Source of the DNA: Basidiobolus meristosporus CBS 931.73
Lineage: Eukaryota > Basidiobolomycota > Basidiobolomycetes > Basidiobolales > Basidiobolaceae
Assembly (NCBI GenBank): GCA_002104905.1
Contig: MCFE01000583.1
Location: forward strand, 1-56,019
Direction of reading: 5' to 3'
DNA: 56,019 nucleotides
Shown: in pieces, positions 1 through 11,652 of the stretch
Layout of the letters: each line of letters opens with the position of its first letter
How positions within the stretch are numbered: the stretch's first letter is position 1
Position numbers and translations under genes: made by a program
Notes under the pieces: model-generated
Databases searched by the model: none
What the model was told of the DNA's origin: nothing
The model's input: the letters and a program-made list of their open reading frames with translations, nothing else

Positions 1-339
1 AGCAGCTGAGCATGACTGGTAGGTGTCTTTAAATGCCTTCCAGGCATTCTTTGCTGTTTTTGCTCTTGAGGATTTAATCAGCAATTTGTCTTTGACATTA
101 CAGCAAATGCAGTTGAAGGTACTTTGTTCTTTCTTCTGGTACGTTAAGGCTTCCTCTACCATGTTTTTAGTGGGGTGTTCTTCTCCCATGACAATATCCC
201 AAAGGCCTCTTTCTTGCAGCAGCATCTTCATCTTCACCTTCCACACTTGGTAGTTAGATCCATCCAACTTTTCAGCAAAGGGAAAAATTCCAGTAATAGC
301 AGTAGTGGACATTGCAGAGAGTGGCAGCTTGGGGGTCAT
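1..339 (-). CDS. Copia Gag N-terminus, open to window edge (partial)
   Basis: Reading the minus strand from the ATG at 339, the frame stays open for all 113 codons to the window edge. It matches the Gag of the near-complete copia element at 37169-41836. Conserved stretches include KLDGSNYQVWKVKM and ERGLWDIVMGEE near residues 25-60, the Gag region that comes before the zinc knuckle in Ty1/copia proteins. Gag forms the virus-like particle in which the RNA is reverse-transcribed. The start codon lies in the primer-binding site just inside the 5' LTR (344-692). Other copies in the window have stops or frameshifts in this region and this one has none, so the element may be intact to the left of the window. 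Only the N-terminal part can be seen. Confidence 0.8.
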   Translation of the reverse strand, partial: MTPKLPLSAMSTTAITGIFPFAEKLDGSNYQVWKVKMKMLLQERGLWDIVMGEEHPTKNMVEEALTYQKKEQSTFNCICCNVKDKLLIKSSRAKTAKNAWKAFKDTYQSCSAA

Positions 340-343
340 AACC

Positions 344-692
344 TGTTGTAAGAGTCTTGGAGATATTGCAGGTGATTGGGATAACAAGTAGATTATGTGG
401 TTTTTGCTTAATGATTTATTGAATGTAAACGTAGTATTTATACTTTGACATAGTATCGGCATTGAAAATATGATGAATAGGTTAAGAAAGGTCCCAAGAG
501 CATGTGTACCAAGTTTGGGGCTGTTTGGATAGCCTTGAGAATTTTCATGTTCTGGGCACCTGGTATTTTGGTGAAAATATTCTCAGTAAATCCCAACAAC
601 AAATTTAGTCAGTATTCTCTACAATCTGAAGGTATTGATCTAAGTGTCTAAGTTGGGTGAATATTTAGATGTATTTACAAATTTTTACAACA
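344..692 (-). repeat. 5' LTR of the left-edge copia element
   Basis: A 349-bp LTR bounded by TGTTG...CAACA, homologous to those at 1018-1364, 14368-14719, 16321-16662, 37169-37517 and 41505-41836. The primer-binding site and gag ATG follow it on the minus strand. Its outer end abuts a plus-strand copia integrase fragment, so this element landed inside an older copia. Confidence 0.85.
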
Positions 693-1017
693 CCATACTC
701 CCCACCACAAAATGAAGTAGTAGAATGCTCAAACAGATCATTATTGGATATGGCAAGATCTCTGATCCATGATCAGACATTATCCTATGATTTTTGGACA
801 GAATCAGTTGCCACAGCTGTATACCTTGGAAATAGGAGTTATAATGGAATACTATGTGATTCTACTCCAGATAAAGCATGGTGTGGATACAGACCAAGTA
901 CAGAATATCTAAGAATATCTGGGTATAAAGCATATGCCAAGAAAATTTCCATAAATTAGTCAAAATTTGAGCCCAAAAGTGTAAAATACATACTTTTGGG
1001 CTACCACAATTAGAATA
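693..1017 (+). pseudogene. Copia integrase fragment (insertion target)
   Basis: The frame at 669-959 matches the copia integrase C-terminal half. It carries the PYSPPQN motif with the catalytic-Glu region, then SYDFW, and a GYRPS box typical of copia Pol. The region is cut on the left by the LTR at 692 and on the right by another LTR at 1018. The reading frame ends at a stop near 957 and the remainder is decayed. Confidence 0.75.
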
Positions 1018-1364
1018 ATGTTTTAAAATTTGAAATTTTGCCTAAATATTAACCTTACTCAGTCACATAGATCATTACCTTCAAATCCTAGAAAATATTA
1101 ATCAAATTCATGGTTGGGATTTACTTAGAATATTGTCACCAAAATGCCAGATACCCAGAACATGAAAATTCTCAAATTGTCCAAACAGCCCAAACTTTCT
1201 GCACCTGTTCTTTGGATCTTCCTTAACCTATTCTACAAGTTTACTTTGCCACAATCATGCTAAAGCTTAAATACTACTTTTACACTTAATAAATCATTAA
1301 GTAAAAACCACATAATCTACTTGTTATCCCAATAATTTTAATATTTCCAAGAATCTTACAACAG
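1018..1364 (+). repeat. Copia 5' LTR (plus strand)
   Basis: About 347 bp, ending in ACAACA and followed at once by the GGTTATGACCCCC primer-binding-site/start-codon motif. The first bases are TGTTTT instead of TGTTGT, so the outer end is mutated. It is the 5' LTR of the decayed copia at 1365-3720. Confidence 0.8.
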
Positions 1365-3720
1365 GTTATGACCCCCAAGCTGCCACTCTCTGCAATGTCC
1401 ACTACTGCTATTACTGGAATTTTTCCCTTTGCTGAAAAGTTGGATGGATCTATCTACCAAGTGTGGAAGGTGAAGATGAAGATGCTGCTACAAGAAAGAG
1501 GCCTTTGTGATATTGTCATGGGAGAAGAACACCCCGCTAAAAACATGGGAGAGGAAGCCTTAACCTACCAGAAGAAAAAACAAAGTGTCTTCAACTGCAT
1601 TTGCCGTAATGTCAAAGACAAATTGCTGATCCAATGCTCAAGAGCAAAAATGGCAAAGAATGCCTTGAAGGCATTAGATGACACCTACCATTCATGTTTA
1701 GCTGGCAAGAAAATGTATCTTAGACAAAAATTCTTTACTACAAAGCTGCTGCTAGGAGAAGAAATGAGAAATCTAATCAACAGACTTACCCTGCTAGTGG
1801 ATGAGATGGATTCCGTGGGTGTACCAACTACTGATGAGGATGTGATAGTAGCCATCCTGTATAGCCTGACAGACAAGTTTCAGGGCCTTGAATCAGCCCT
1901 AGAGTCCAGAACTGAAGATTTGACCTTAAATTACATATATGAAAGGCTCCTCAATGAAGAGTTAAGAAAATCAAGTGCCAATAGGAATGAGGAAGAGAAT
2001 GCTTTAATAAGCAATGATAAACAACAAACAAGGTACCCAAGACCTTACAAAGGCAACAGCAACCTATTTGCCACTACTGCAAAGGAAAGGATACACATCA
2101 GACTGGTGTCTCAAAAAGTGAAATAATTAGCAAAAGAAGCCTGAATATGGAAATGCCGCAACAACTGAAGATAAACTTTTCATATCTGCACTAAATATGA
2201 CCACATGCAAGGACTCTCAGGCATGGCATATTGACTCTGGATCATCTCAAGTGTTTACACACCAAAAAAAACTATTTACCCTATACCAACAAATTCCAAT
2301 TTAGAAGGTTTCCATGGGTGACAATAAAATACTTGATGCAGTAGGAGAAGGAACTATCCAAGTAAATCTCAGAAGCAGTGAGGGAAGCCATACACAGAGC
2401 TTTCAAGAAGTACTCTATGTACCAGAAATAGCAAAGAGCCTACTATATGTAAGTAAAGCTACAGCAGAAGGACTCTGTTTCTGCTCTGATTCTTCTGAAT
2501 GCAGGATCACAGATCAAAATAGTTCCCATATTGCTCTAGGTATCAGAGATCAGAATCTGTATACATTGGCTCATATTCCATCATATCTGGAAGCCAATAT
2601 AAGTAACTTAAATGAAGAAACACCAATGCCTTGGTACAGGAGATTTGGACACATCAAATTTAATTATTTCTGCAAAATGATCATAGATCAGCATATATAT
2701 AGAGTAAAAATTGATCCCGCAGCTAATTTGGAGCACTGTGAGGCCTGCATATATGGGAAACAAGCCAGCCAACTGTTTAAGAGCTCTGGTCTGATCAAAA
2801 CTAAGAAAAAATTAGATCTGACTCACTCAGATCTGTGTGGACCTATGCAAAATTTATCCTGTGCAGGATGAAATATTCAATCACTTTTATTGATGATTAT
2901 ACAAGATACATGTGGGTCTACCTCATGGAGAGAAAGGAAGAAGATCTGTCCAAGCTCAGGGAGTTCCAGGCCATGGTGGAGAGAGAAACTGGCAAAAAAA
3001 ATCAAGAAAATATGCTCTGATAATGGTCAAAAATGTACCACAAAACTCTTCATCTACTTCAGAAAAATATATTGAATAAAGCAAGAGACTACTGTACCAT
3101 ACCCCCACAGCAAAATGGAGTTGCAGAAAATGCAAACAGATCAATAATGGATATGGCAAGATCTATGATCCATGATCAAGAATTATCCTATGATTTTGGG
3201 CAGAATTAGTTGCCACAGCTGTATACCTTAAGAAAAGAAGTTATAACAGATTACTTTATAATTCTGCTTCATCTTAAGTACAGTATGGATGAACACCAAG
3301 TGCAGAATATCTAAGAATATTTGGGTGTATTGCATATGCCAAGAAACCACCCAGAAATGAGTCAAAATTTAAGCAGAAAGTGTAAAATGAATATTTTTGG
3401 GCTACTGCAATGCAAGCAAAGCATACAGACTTATGAAATGCCAAAGCAAAGAAGCTAATCTAGTCCAGAGATGTGCTTTTTGATGAAAATTCAAAATTTT
3501 TGCAAAAAAATGAGATCAAATGATGACAAAAAATTGATCTCCAATCCACCAATAGAGAGGATCAAATCAAAGCAAAACAATAAAAACATTTTCACTCCAG
3601 AGGACCCTACAACTGTAGTTCAGCATGAATCAATGCCCAGCAATATGCCAGAAGTGATCATTTCAGTATCAAATGCTTGGAGATCCAACCAGACCAGAAA
3701 TAGCCCAATCCATTGAAAAA
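1365..3720 (+). pseudogene. Decayed copia Gag-Pol (Gag, protease, integrase)
   Basis: Gag is open from 1368 to 2126 (252 codons). A frameshift then falls near the zinc knuckle, where the related copy reads CNYCKRKGH. A protease-region frame follows, with the catalytic DSG triad near 2235 (reading DSGSSQ). After it come the GAG-pre-integrase and integrase core in broken frames (2314-2871, 2835-3020, 3471-3716), including HCEACIYGKQ and FIDDYTRYMWVY. Homology stops at about 3720, before reverse transcriptase, where transposon sequence of another family begins. No 3' LTR is present, so the copy is truncated and cannot be autonomous. Confidence 0.85.
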
Positions 3721-4115
3721 TTAATGAGTTGATCCCATCAAAAGGCTGTCACAAAGCTGAAGTCCCATGACTAAGAGGTACTGATCCTGTCAGGACACCA
3801 TCCACATAACGCTGAAAAATAATTGCGCCCCAGATTTCACAAAAAACTGGGTCAAAGTTCTTCATCACAACAATGTATAAGTGGCTTTTAATCAGTTCCC
3901 TGCCAATTTGCTCACTTTCTAATCCTGGACTCTCTATTGCCTCCTACATTGGTGTGCATTGATTGGCTATTGCCTCTTTTTCACACTCCTTACTTCCTGA
4001 CTCAACCATTACTATTACTTTTCATGCATCCAAATTGATTTATTTCCGTTGAAACTTCAGTTGTACCTCAATTGCCAATTGTATTGACCTATACAAGTCC
4101 CTACACCCCATAATA

Positions 4116-6092
4116 ATGTTAAGCCCAACCCCACACTCAACAAGTACCTCCATTAAAATCCTCCACTCAATAAGTATTGCTGCTGTAATGCTCTGGACTC
4201 ATGACTTTAGCAGGAATCCAACAGCTATATGCCACTGTTCATTCACTGGTTCCCACACATCCTGGTCTTCAGCTGGCACTGCATGGTCTAGCACCTCATC
4301 TGCCAGTCTTTGCAATAAATCCTTGCAATATTCCAGTGCAATTTCTTGAGCACTGCTCTTGAAGAAGTGCTGCAACCTATTGATGTGTCTATCAATGTTC
4401 TAAAACGCCACTGAAGGCATCATTATAGTTTTACAAGTACTTGATGTTATAGCCTTGTTTGTAGGAGGGATCTCCACACTGTCAACAATGGAGGTTGTGA
4501 CAGAGCCTTTTTCAGCAAGCTCATCTACCTTGCTGGAGTGTAGCTCAACTGGCTGCACTTCCAACTCTTGTGAGAGAAGCAGTTTTTGTGTTGGTAATTC
4601 CTCTTGGCTATGATGGGATTCAGTCTGCTCCAGGCTTGCAGTGCCAATAGACAAGAACTGCTGTTTTTTGGCATGGCTCCCTGTCTCAGGCTTGGGTAGA
4701 CATTTTTCCCTTTACCTTTTTCTTTATCACTACCAGGTCTTTCACTGCTACTTTGTCTGAGTGCTTCTTGTAAAGTAACACATTTTCTCCTGGATAAACT
4801 TGGCTCTGAAGCATTTGTTTTGGCCTGCATGTCCCTTGCTGGCACTCTTCTGGCAACCTGACATTTTTTTTCCGCTTGTTTTAAGCTCTCAACCATATTT
4901 GTGATGGGCTCCTGCCAAAGTGGCTGGTTATTATCACTGCCAGGTCCTTAACTGCTACTTTGACTGGGTGCTTCTTGAGAGGTACTGCACTTTTTCCTTG
5001 ATTAATGAGTGCTGGTGCATCCATGTCTGCCTGCTTGTCTCTATTTGGCACTCTTCCAGCTATCTGATGCCTCTTTGACACTTGTCTGGAGCTTTTGGCC
5101 CTGCTTGTAACAGGCTCTTGAGGAGGCAGCTGGTTTTTAGCCATGGCACCCTTGTTATTCTGCCTTTGATAATTTCTGCCATTCTTGAGATACTTTCTTG
5201 GTGTACCAATGCTGGCTCAAAGTCTACTTGCCCATTTGAATCCAGGATTATGCTCATGGAACAAGTCATGTGTATTCTGCTTGGCCTTGAGTTCCTGATG
5301 GTGCCAAGGTATGCTGGCCTTAAGGTGATGGCATACCAGACTTGTGACGGCTTTGTGTTTATTAGCCCACTCTTCATTATTGCACGCAACAGCTTCATTG
5401 ATCTTCAATGTCTTTTGATTTTTAGGCTTTGGTATAAGCACCATATTGTCTCCTTCCCACACTGTGATAGGTTTTTCTGTAGGCTTTATCTTTGGGCACT
5501 GTTGTTGTGCTTCAAAGACTGTACAGTGTTGCTCTGCTGTTACATTGGGAAATGGCTCAATTCTTGGCTGTGACATTGAGCAACTTGAGTTCCTTCTTTG
5601 CAGTAAAGATACTACTTTCTCTACCTGGGATATTGATTGCTATATACATATTATCCGCTCATCCTGTTTATGGACTTTTTCCTGATTTCTCTGTGCCATT
5701 GCATCTATCCTATCAGCCACTGCACCTAATTGCTTCATTAATGCATTGGCATGAGCTGACAGCATACTTGCTAATATGGGTGATGGTGATGTTTTCATGA
5801 CCTCTTGCTGATCTTCAACTGAGGGTACTGTGTTTGCTACATTCTCATCTGCCTGAGCATAACAGTCAGCATGTGGCTCTGCAGAGGTTCTCAATTGCCT
5901 ACTTGACCAAGAGCCTGGGGGGTCTGCATTATTACCTTCAATGGGTACACTGTCCACAGGGCCTTTTTTGGATGTAATACTGCTTGTGGCAGAGAATGAC
6001 AAAGCAAACAGTTGTTCAACTTTTCTTTTGTAGCCATCAGAGGTGGGGTTTGGTTGGGAACCAGACAACTTTGCTTTATTTTTTGGCGGCAT
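4116..6092 (-). pseudogene. Second gene of the Plavaka-like transposon, function unknown
   Basis: Begins with ATG at 6092 (MPPKNKAKL), followed by a Lys/Ser-rich N-terminus and an alanine- and glutamine-rich helix around residues 105-145. It then continues in several broken frames: 5576-5217 (with PITVWEGDNMVLIPKPKNQ), 5144-4881, 4896-4525, 4654-4400, and a C-terminal part near 4380-4120 that reads roughly AQEIALEYCKDLLQ then VPAEDQD. I recognise no domain. The same sequence is found, always decayed, at 19431-21400, 28650-30000, 34651-35270, 36280-37168 and 41837-43500, so it is a standard part of the element. It is probably an accessory transposition protein, by analogy with the second gene of CACTA elements; that is inference. 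Confidence 0.6.
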
Positions 6093-6314
6093 ATATGTGG
6101 AAGTGAGTCAAACCAAAGGGGAAATAGTGTTACATATATGTGTGTATGTGGTGCTACAACTTTATTTATAATGCTTACTGTGGCAGGTCATCATTGAATC
6201 TTACATTCATGTAGGTGCAATGTCTCAAATACAAGACTTTCTTAAGTTCACATGAGTATGGACCAAGTAGTGATATAATAGCATTGCATTGTTGAAGGTC
6301 AAGGTGTTTGCCCC
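6093..6314. promoter_or_regulatory. Interval between the two divergent transposon genes
   Basis: These 222 bp separate the ATG of the unknown gene (6092, minus) from the ATG of the transposase gene (6315, plus). They should hold both promoters. I see AT-rich stretches but no motif I would name with confidence. Confidence 0.35.
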
Positions 6315-8980
6315 ATGGACAACACTACTTTGACTCAACACCATAAGAGAAGAGAAAAAAGGCCATGTGGCTATTGTGGCAAGCCTCTCAGCCATGAAGC
6401 ATATAGACAGCATCAGAGGTATTACAAGGACCACTGCCAGTGTTTTGCCACCCAAGTCATATTTGACCATTCATTGGTCACTACTGTACCAACATTATCT
6501 TGCCGGTCAGTTGATACTTCTATATTGGCACCTGGCCATCTTTGTCACCTTGCGCAAATTGAGTCAGGTGAGTTTGTGACGCCTTTGGGCTCACCTCAGC
6601 CTTCTGAATATGGCACACAGAGTGATAGCTCTGACAAAGAAGGTTCACTGATGGATTTTAAGCCTATTTCCTCTAACAACAGAACAATGTATGAGCCTAG
6701 TCAAATCCCTATAGGCAATGAGACAACACCTGTGGAGACCAATGCCAAGGATACTTTATGAAGCCAGATGAGCACAGTAATCCATCTACTGGTGAATGAT
6801 GAAATATTGTAGCTAGAGAAGTGGTGCGTTTCCTCTAATATTAGTAACAGGGGCTTTGTGGATTTCTTACTACTTATTGACAAAATCATACCCGCATGCA
6901 ACTTACCATGTACATGGGATAAGTGGACAACCATCATACAGCTGCCAACATATGATCCAGAGGGTGTCCTGATTCCAGCATGTGTCAACAGTTGCATGGC
7001 ATTCACATCCAAGAATGCTACCATTGCAACATGTCCAAATTCTCAGGAATCCACCACCATTGAGGGAAAACATTGTTCATGCTCCTGACGTATTCTGGTC
7101 ATTTTGCATCTGAGGAAGCTGATGCAGTCCAACAAATATTGCAAAGCTATACAGTACCGCACTCAGTATCAATCAAGCACAAACATATCCAATGTATTCA
7201 ATGACAAACATTACAAACAGATCAGAAGCAAGGGCTACTTTAAAGGTATGTATGTCCATGCCTTTGCTTTAGCACTTGATGGATTCTCATTAAACAAGTA
7301 GTCTACCAGCAAATCCTGCTGGCCACTGATTCTCTTCAATCTAAATCTGCCACCCTTCTTACAGTATCAGAGCAATAATCTATTGGTAGTTTCACTGGTA
7401 TCTGTGCTTAAATCACTGTCCAACCTGGATAGCTACCTGTATCCATTGCTGGATGGTTTTTGTATGCTTTCTAGCAGGATAACAGCTAATGGCCATCATG
7501 TAAAAGCGCACATTATTATCTGCATTTGAGATATCCAGCCATCAGCAAGATAGCAGGTTTTTCTGGGCGCAATGGATGGTGTTGCTGTTGAATGCGTGAG
7601 ATCCAGGGGATTTACTCCATATCTTACACATTTTATTATTACGCAAACACCAGCACTAGGAAGATCATCTTTCCACAGAGAGAGTGTGCAGAAGTCCACA
7701 TGCAATTGTAGCAAAGTTAGCAAGCTATAAGTCATCAGCTGGAATATGGAATCAATTGGAAATCAGTAATTCTTAAGATAGATGGTATCTATTAGAGCAA
7801 AAGCTTTCCACTGGGAGCAATGCATTTCCTTCTCAACAATATCCCTACACTGTTGACAAAATTGTACATGGCTCATTTCAAGCTAGATGAGCCCTTTGAG
7901 ATACTGGAAATATTTGAAAAAATTGGCAAGATATTACAGAGTATCTGCTACTCTAAGTACTTCTCATGGGCTCCAATCAATATTCATATGCATATGCAAA
8001 AATACAAATGCAAAGACTGGATGAACTGGATATGTATTTTTTCAAGTGGTGTTCTGAAGCCATTCCTACCAAGAGTACATTGGAAGCATTGGGAGTCATA
8101 TGTGGACATTGTAGGAATATTTAACCAGAAGCCAATCACCAATGCCAACTTGACGCATCTACAGCTGTTGTGTGAGGAGATTGAATGGGATTTAAGCAGC
8201 TATACTGCAAGCATAAAGTTGAACACATAGATCTCAGCTGCTACTGTATCCATTCCCTACTCCATGTTGCTTGGTGTATGGAGAATATTGGGTCTTGCTT
8301 TACCTTTTGGGAGTTTTGTATGGAGCAGATGCATGGGGAGAAAGGAAGACAGGTCAAGTTGCAGGTACTACCATATCCCAATCTCATCAAGATTATTACC
8401 TTCAAGGCTGTCATGGATGTGATGAGTTGGCACATGGAAGACAGCCAAAAAGAGTTTGAAAATACTGAGGACAAATGTGCACATGGAAGCATGTATGCTT
8501 ATGGCATTAAGAAGCTAAGCAGCCCCAAAGCATGGGTAATCAGTCAAGTAATGTAAAGTAGGGTTGGGTGCAACAAGCAACTAATTTTTATCAGGAAAAT
8601 TCTACCAAGGTATGCCAGATTTCTTATGGTCACAAGCCAACTTCTACACCATTCAATATGGAACCCACACAAACAAAAGCCAGAGCACACCTATAAGGGG
8701 GACTAGAATCCAGCAGGGAGAAGAAATATATTAGCTAAATACCAAGAAGTTCATTGCAGATATTCAGGATGTATTTATGGCAGAAGTGGCAACAACCAAG
8801 CATATGTTTGCAAGATGTATATGTAACTGGCAGTACAAGGTATATGGCAACTTTTCAAGTATCACACTAAAAAGGTGTAAAGTTGTGGTGATAGAAGTAT
8901 GTCACTTGCGGCAGGTGTGCGTGCTTGTAGAGGTTAGTAAGCAGGAGGCCATAGTTTTTTTTGATTTGAGCTATATGTGA
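6315..8980 (+). pseudogene. Tnp2-family (Plavaka-like) transposase, decayed
   Basis: Opens at ATG 6315 with a zinc-finger-like start, CGYCGKPLSHEAYRQHQ (about 6367-6420). Fungal Tnp2 landmarks follow in order but in several frames: ACVNSCMAFTSKN with a later TCP (about 6975-7040); ISNVFNDKHYKQIRSKG then ALALDGFS (7185-7290); CWPLILFNLNLPP (about 7318), LDSYLYPLL (about 7430) and a degenerate 'DIPA..K..GF.GHNG' box (about 7530-7580); LLNNIPTLLTKLYMAHFKL (7823 on); and the C-terminal block HSLLHVAWCMENIG...FTFWEF...M (8240-8330). This family is a DDE transposase that cuts at the element ends. Stops and frameshifts throughout make it a pseudogene. The order of blocks matches the second copy at 30001-32470. 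Confidence 0.75.
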
Positions 8981-9359
8981 AATACCCAAGGTAGTAGTGG
9001 GTAAGCAAATAAAGAGCAGTGATTCTACAGTCAAGTGTATGAATTGCATAAGGGGAGGTAGAAAAAGGAAATACCATTTGGTAAATTGGTATAGTAGCAT
9101 TATACAGAGCCAGCTGTAGGCTGTCATATTGCCAGTATAATGCCATCAGAGTCTTGCTGTAAGGCCATCAAAATACCGCCAAGTTTCTTGACATATAAGA
9201 CAATTGGACTTCCTGGCCAATTGGATCCACTTAAAATAGTTACAGAGTGCTAAAAGATCACAACAATACCATGCAAATATTGTCACAGCACCAGTAAAAT
9301 ATTTTCAAGTTTTTTCCTTTATTTGGTTGTAAAATTAGCAAAACACTGTCATGTTCCTG

Positions 9360-9727
9360 TGTTATGATCTGCCGCTTGAATGTTTAAGTTAGATCAGTTT
9401 TTAGTCAAATCAATTAGTATTTGTTTAAGTTATCAGTATATCAGTAATATCTATGAAATCAGTAGCATTAGTCAGCAAATGAATCAGCATATCCTTATCA
9501 GACAGAAATAGATATATTAAGTAGGATCTTATTGGGTGATGATGATGCAATCAAATAAGTCATCAGCCACAACCTACATTAGGAAATACAATTAGTCAGC
9601 AATTGATCTGGCAAAATGTATATAAGGAGCTGCTGGAACCTCAATAAAAATCAGTTCAAGTTTCAGTGAATACAATACTAGCTAAACTCCCTATTCCCCT
9701 ACAACTCTTATACCAAGACTTGTAACA
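9360..9727 (+). repeat. Gypsy 5' LTR
   Basis: TGTTATGATC...TTGTAACA, 368 bp, with a TATA-like GTATATAAGG near 9618-9630 as a probable promoter. It is followed by TTGGTAGCAGC, the likely primer-binding site. Confidence 0.9.
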
Positions 9728-9785
9728 TTGGTAGCAGCAATAACCAGAAACCTCCCTCCTGAAGAAAGAAGAAGCCACCCTCAAG

Positions 9786-10358
9786 ATGTCGGACAATCAA
9801 GAATGGAAGAATGCCAGGCAGCAAATCCTGGCCCAACAGCAACAGTTACTCCAGATCCTCAGCCAACAGCAACAAGGAATGACTACCATGGCTCAGAACC
9901 AGCAATGCCCTGTTAAGAGCAACTTTAGTGTGAAGGTCAACCGGTACCATGGCAGAGTCAATGAAAACCTGGGGACTTGGCTCTTTCAGATTGAAGAAGC
10001 TTTTAAAGCTAAAGGAATTGCTCCAGAAAGCAAGTTGCATTATGCAGCTTCTTACCTGGCAGATGCAGCTTTACAGTGCTACCACAGCAAGATCAGGTCA
10101 GCCACTATGATGGGATGCTCTACAATCTCTACCTGGGATGAGTTTGTGTTGGAAATTCAGGATGCTTTTGAACCTCCACACCAACAGACACTACTAAGAA
10201 GGAAGTTAAAGACACTCAGACAGAAAGGAATGGTTCACAAATACATCTATGAGTACAGATGTCTACTTGGACAAATTGAAAAAATGGACCCCCTGGATCA
10301 AGTTGAATACTTTATTGATGGGTTAAAAGAAAGAATTTGCAAGGAAGTGAATTATTGA
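9786..10358 (+). pseudogene. Gypsy Gag, N-terminal part
   Basis: ATG at 9786 (MSDNQEWKN), then a glutamine-rich segment and the retrotransposon Gag capsid region: [30 protein letters not shown] and a helical stretch up to [14 protein letters not shown]. It is about 191 codons against 331 in the copy at 23554. The stop TGA at 10356 replaces a Gln codon of the other copy. Beyond the stop the sequence still matches Gag up to about 10432, where it jumps to Pol, and the zinc knuckle is lost in the deletion. Confidence 0.85.
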
Positions 10359-10412
10359 AGACCTCAGACTATTGAAGAAGCCATCAAGATTGCCATTGAC
10401 TATGACTCAGCT

Positions 10413-11642
10413 ATGTTTGGAGTTGGGAAGCCTGAAGATATCAGGAAGATAATCCGTGATGAAGCCAGCAAATTTGTAGTACAGGATAAAACACTCTACC
10501 AAATTGTTGATGGAAGCCCTATTGCCCATTACCCTTATGTTTCTTGCCTGGATGTAATACATAAGCTACACAATGGATATGGACATCTTGGGATTGAAGG
10601 AACCTATAGCCTTGTGAAAGCCAGAGCATGGTGGCCCAGAATGAAACAAGATATTGAGAAGCTAGTGAAGACATGCCCAAACTGCCAAATCAATCAAGGA
10701 CAGCCACAAAGAATTGCCAAACTCCTCCCTTTGGAGCCTGTAAGACCATTTGAGAGATGGGGAATTGACTTTATTGGGAGACTGCCAACTACCAGGAAAT
10801 GCAACCGATGGATCCTAGTAGCAATTGACCACACCACTAAATGGCCAGTTGCTAAAGCTGTACCAATAGCCAGTGAACAAGAAGTTGCAAGTTTCATTTA
10901 CCGTGAGATCCTGATGAAGTTTGGATGCCCTGTGGAGATCTTATCTGATAGAGGAGCAAACTTTATGGCAAAGACATTAGAGGCTTACCTGGAAATGTAG
11001 CAGATCAGACACTTGAAAATCTTGGCATATCACCCCAGAACTAATGGAGTCACTGAGCGGTTTAATGGATTATTTGGAATAATGCTGACCAAGTATGCAA
11101 ATGGAGTTGTCAGTAGATGGGATGAGTATATAGACTAAGCACTCATTGCATGCAGAGTCAGAGTACACAACACCACCCAGCAATCACCATTTTACTTAGT
11201 GTATGGATGTGAACCAAGGATTCCAGGATATCTCACAAAACCAAAGCTTACAGACACCTTAGAAGATGAACTCAGTCAGTCAAGTAGACACCAGCAACTG
11301 GAACAAAGACGTCAAGAGGCACAGACCAAAGTTTCTCAAAGTGCAGAAAAGATGAAGCAGAGATTTGATAAGACTATAGCACCAGAAGCATTGACAGTTG
11401 GGAACTTTGTATTGCTAAGAAACAACACTTGGAAGAAGTTTGAGCCACAATGGACAGGACCATTCAAGATCATCATAGAATGTCCATTTGCAACTTACCA
11501 ACTGGTGGACAAACAAGGCAATATCCGGAAAGACTTAGTGCATAGGGACAGACTCAAGCTTGCAAGACTTGCTGATAATACTGAACCATCAAGATATTGG
11601 TATCACAAGAAAAGAGACTCAGGAGAACCCTCTCAACTTTAG
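10413..11642 (+). pseudogene. Gypsy integrase joined to Gag by deletion
   Basis: The deletion junction is at the GGAAGCC near 10426-10432. After it the frame shows the Pol linker, then the integrase HHCC zinc domain (HKLHNGYGHLG ... CPNCQ, about residues 45-90). The integrase core follows with DFIGRLP and SDRGANF, carrying the first two catalytic Asp residues. The frame is broken by TAG at 10998 and TAA at 11136. It reopens at 11199-11642 with the C-terminal domain (FDKTIAPEALTVGNFVLLRN, then a WTGPFKI chromodomain-like segment). It cannot give an active full-length integrase as it stands. Confidence 0.85.
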
Positions 11643-11652
11643 TAGGGGAGAA

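Larger units (their letters stand above)
3725..9330. mobile_element. Plavaka-like (Tnp2/CACTA-related) DNA transposon, copy A
   Basis: A unit of about 5.6 kb with two divergent genes: an unknown gene on the minus strand (6092 leftward) and a Tnp2-type transposase on the plus strand (6315 rightward). The same arrangement recurs at 28343-32620. The segments flanking each gene recur in many places in the window. I could not fix terminal inverted repeats or a target-site duplication, because the left end meets copia sequence and the right end is interrupted by a gypsy insertion at 9360. The outer limits are therefore approximate. Confidence 0.7.
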
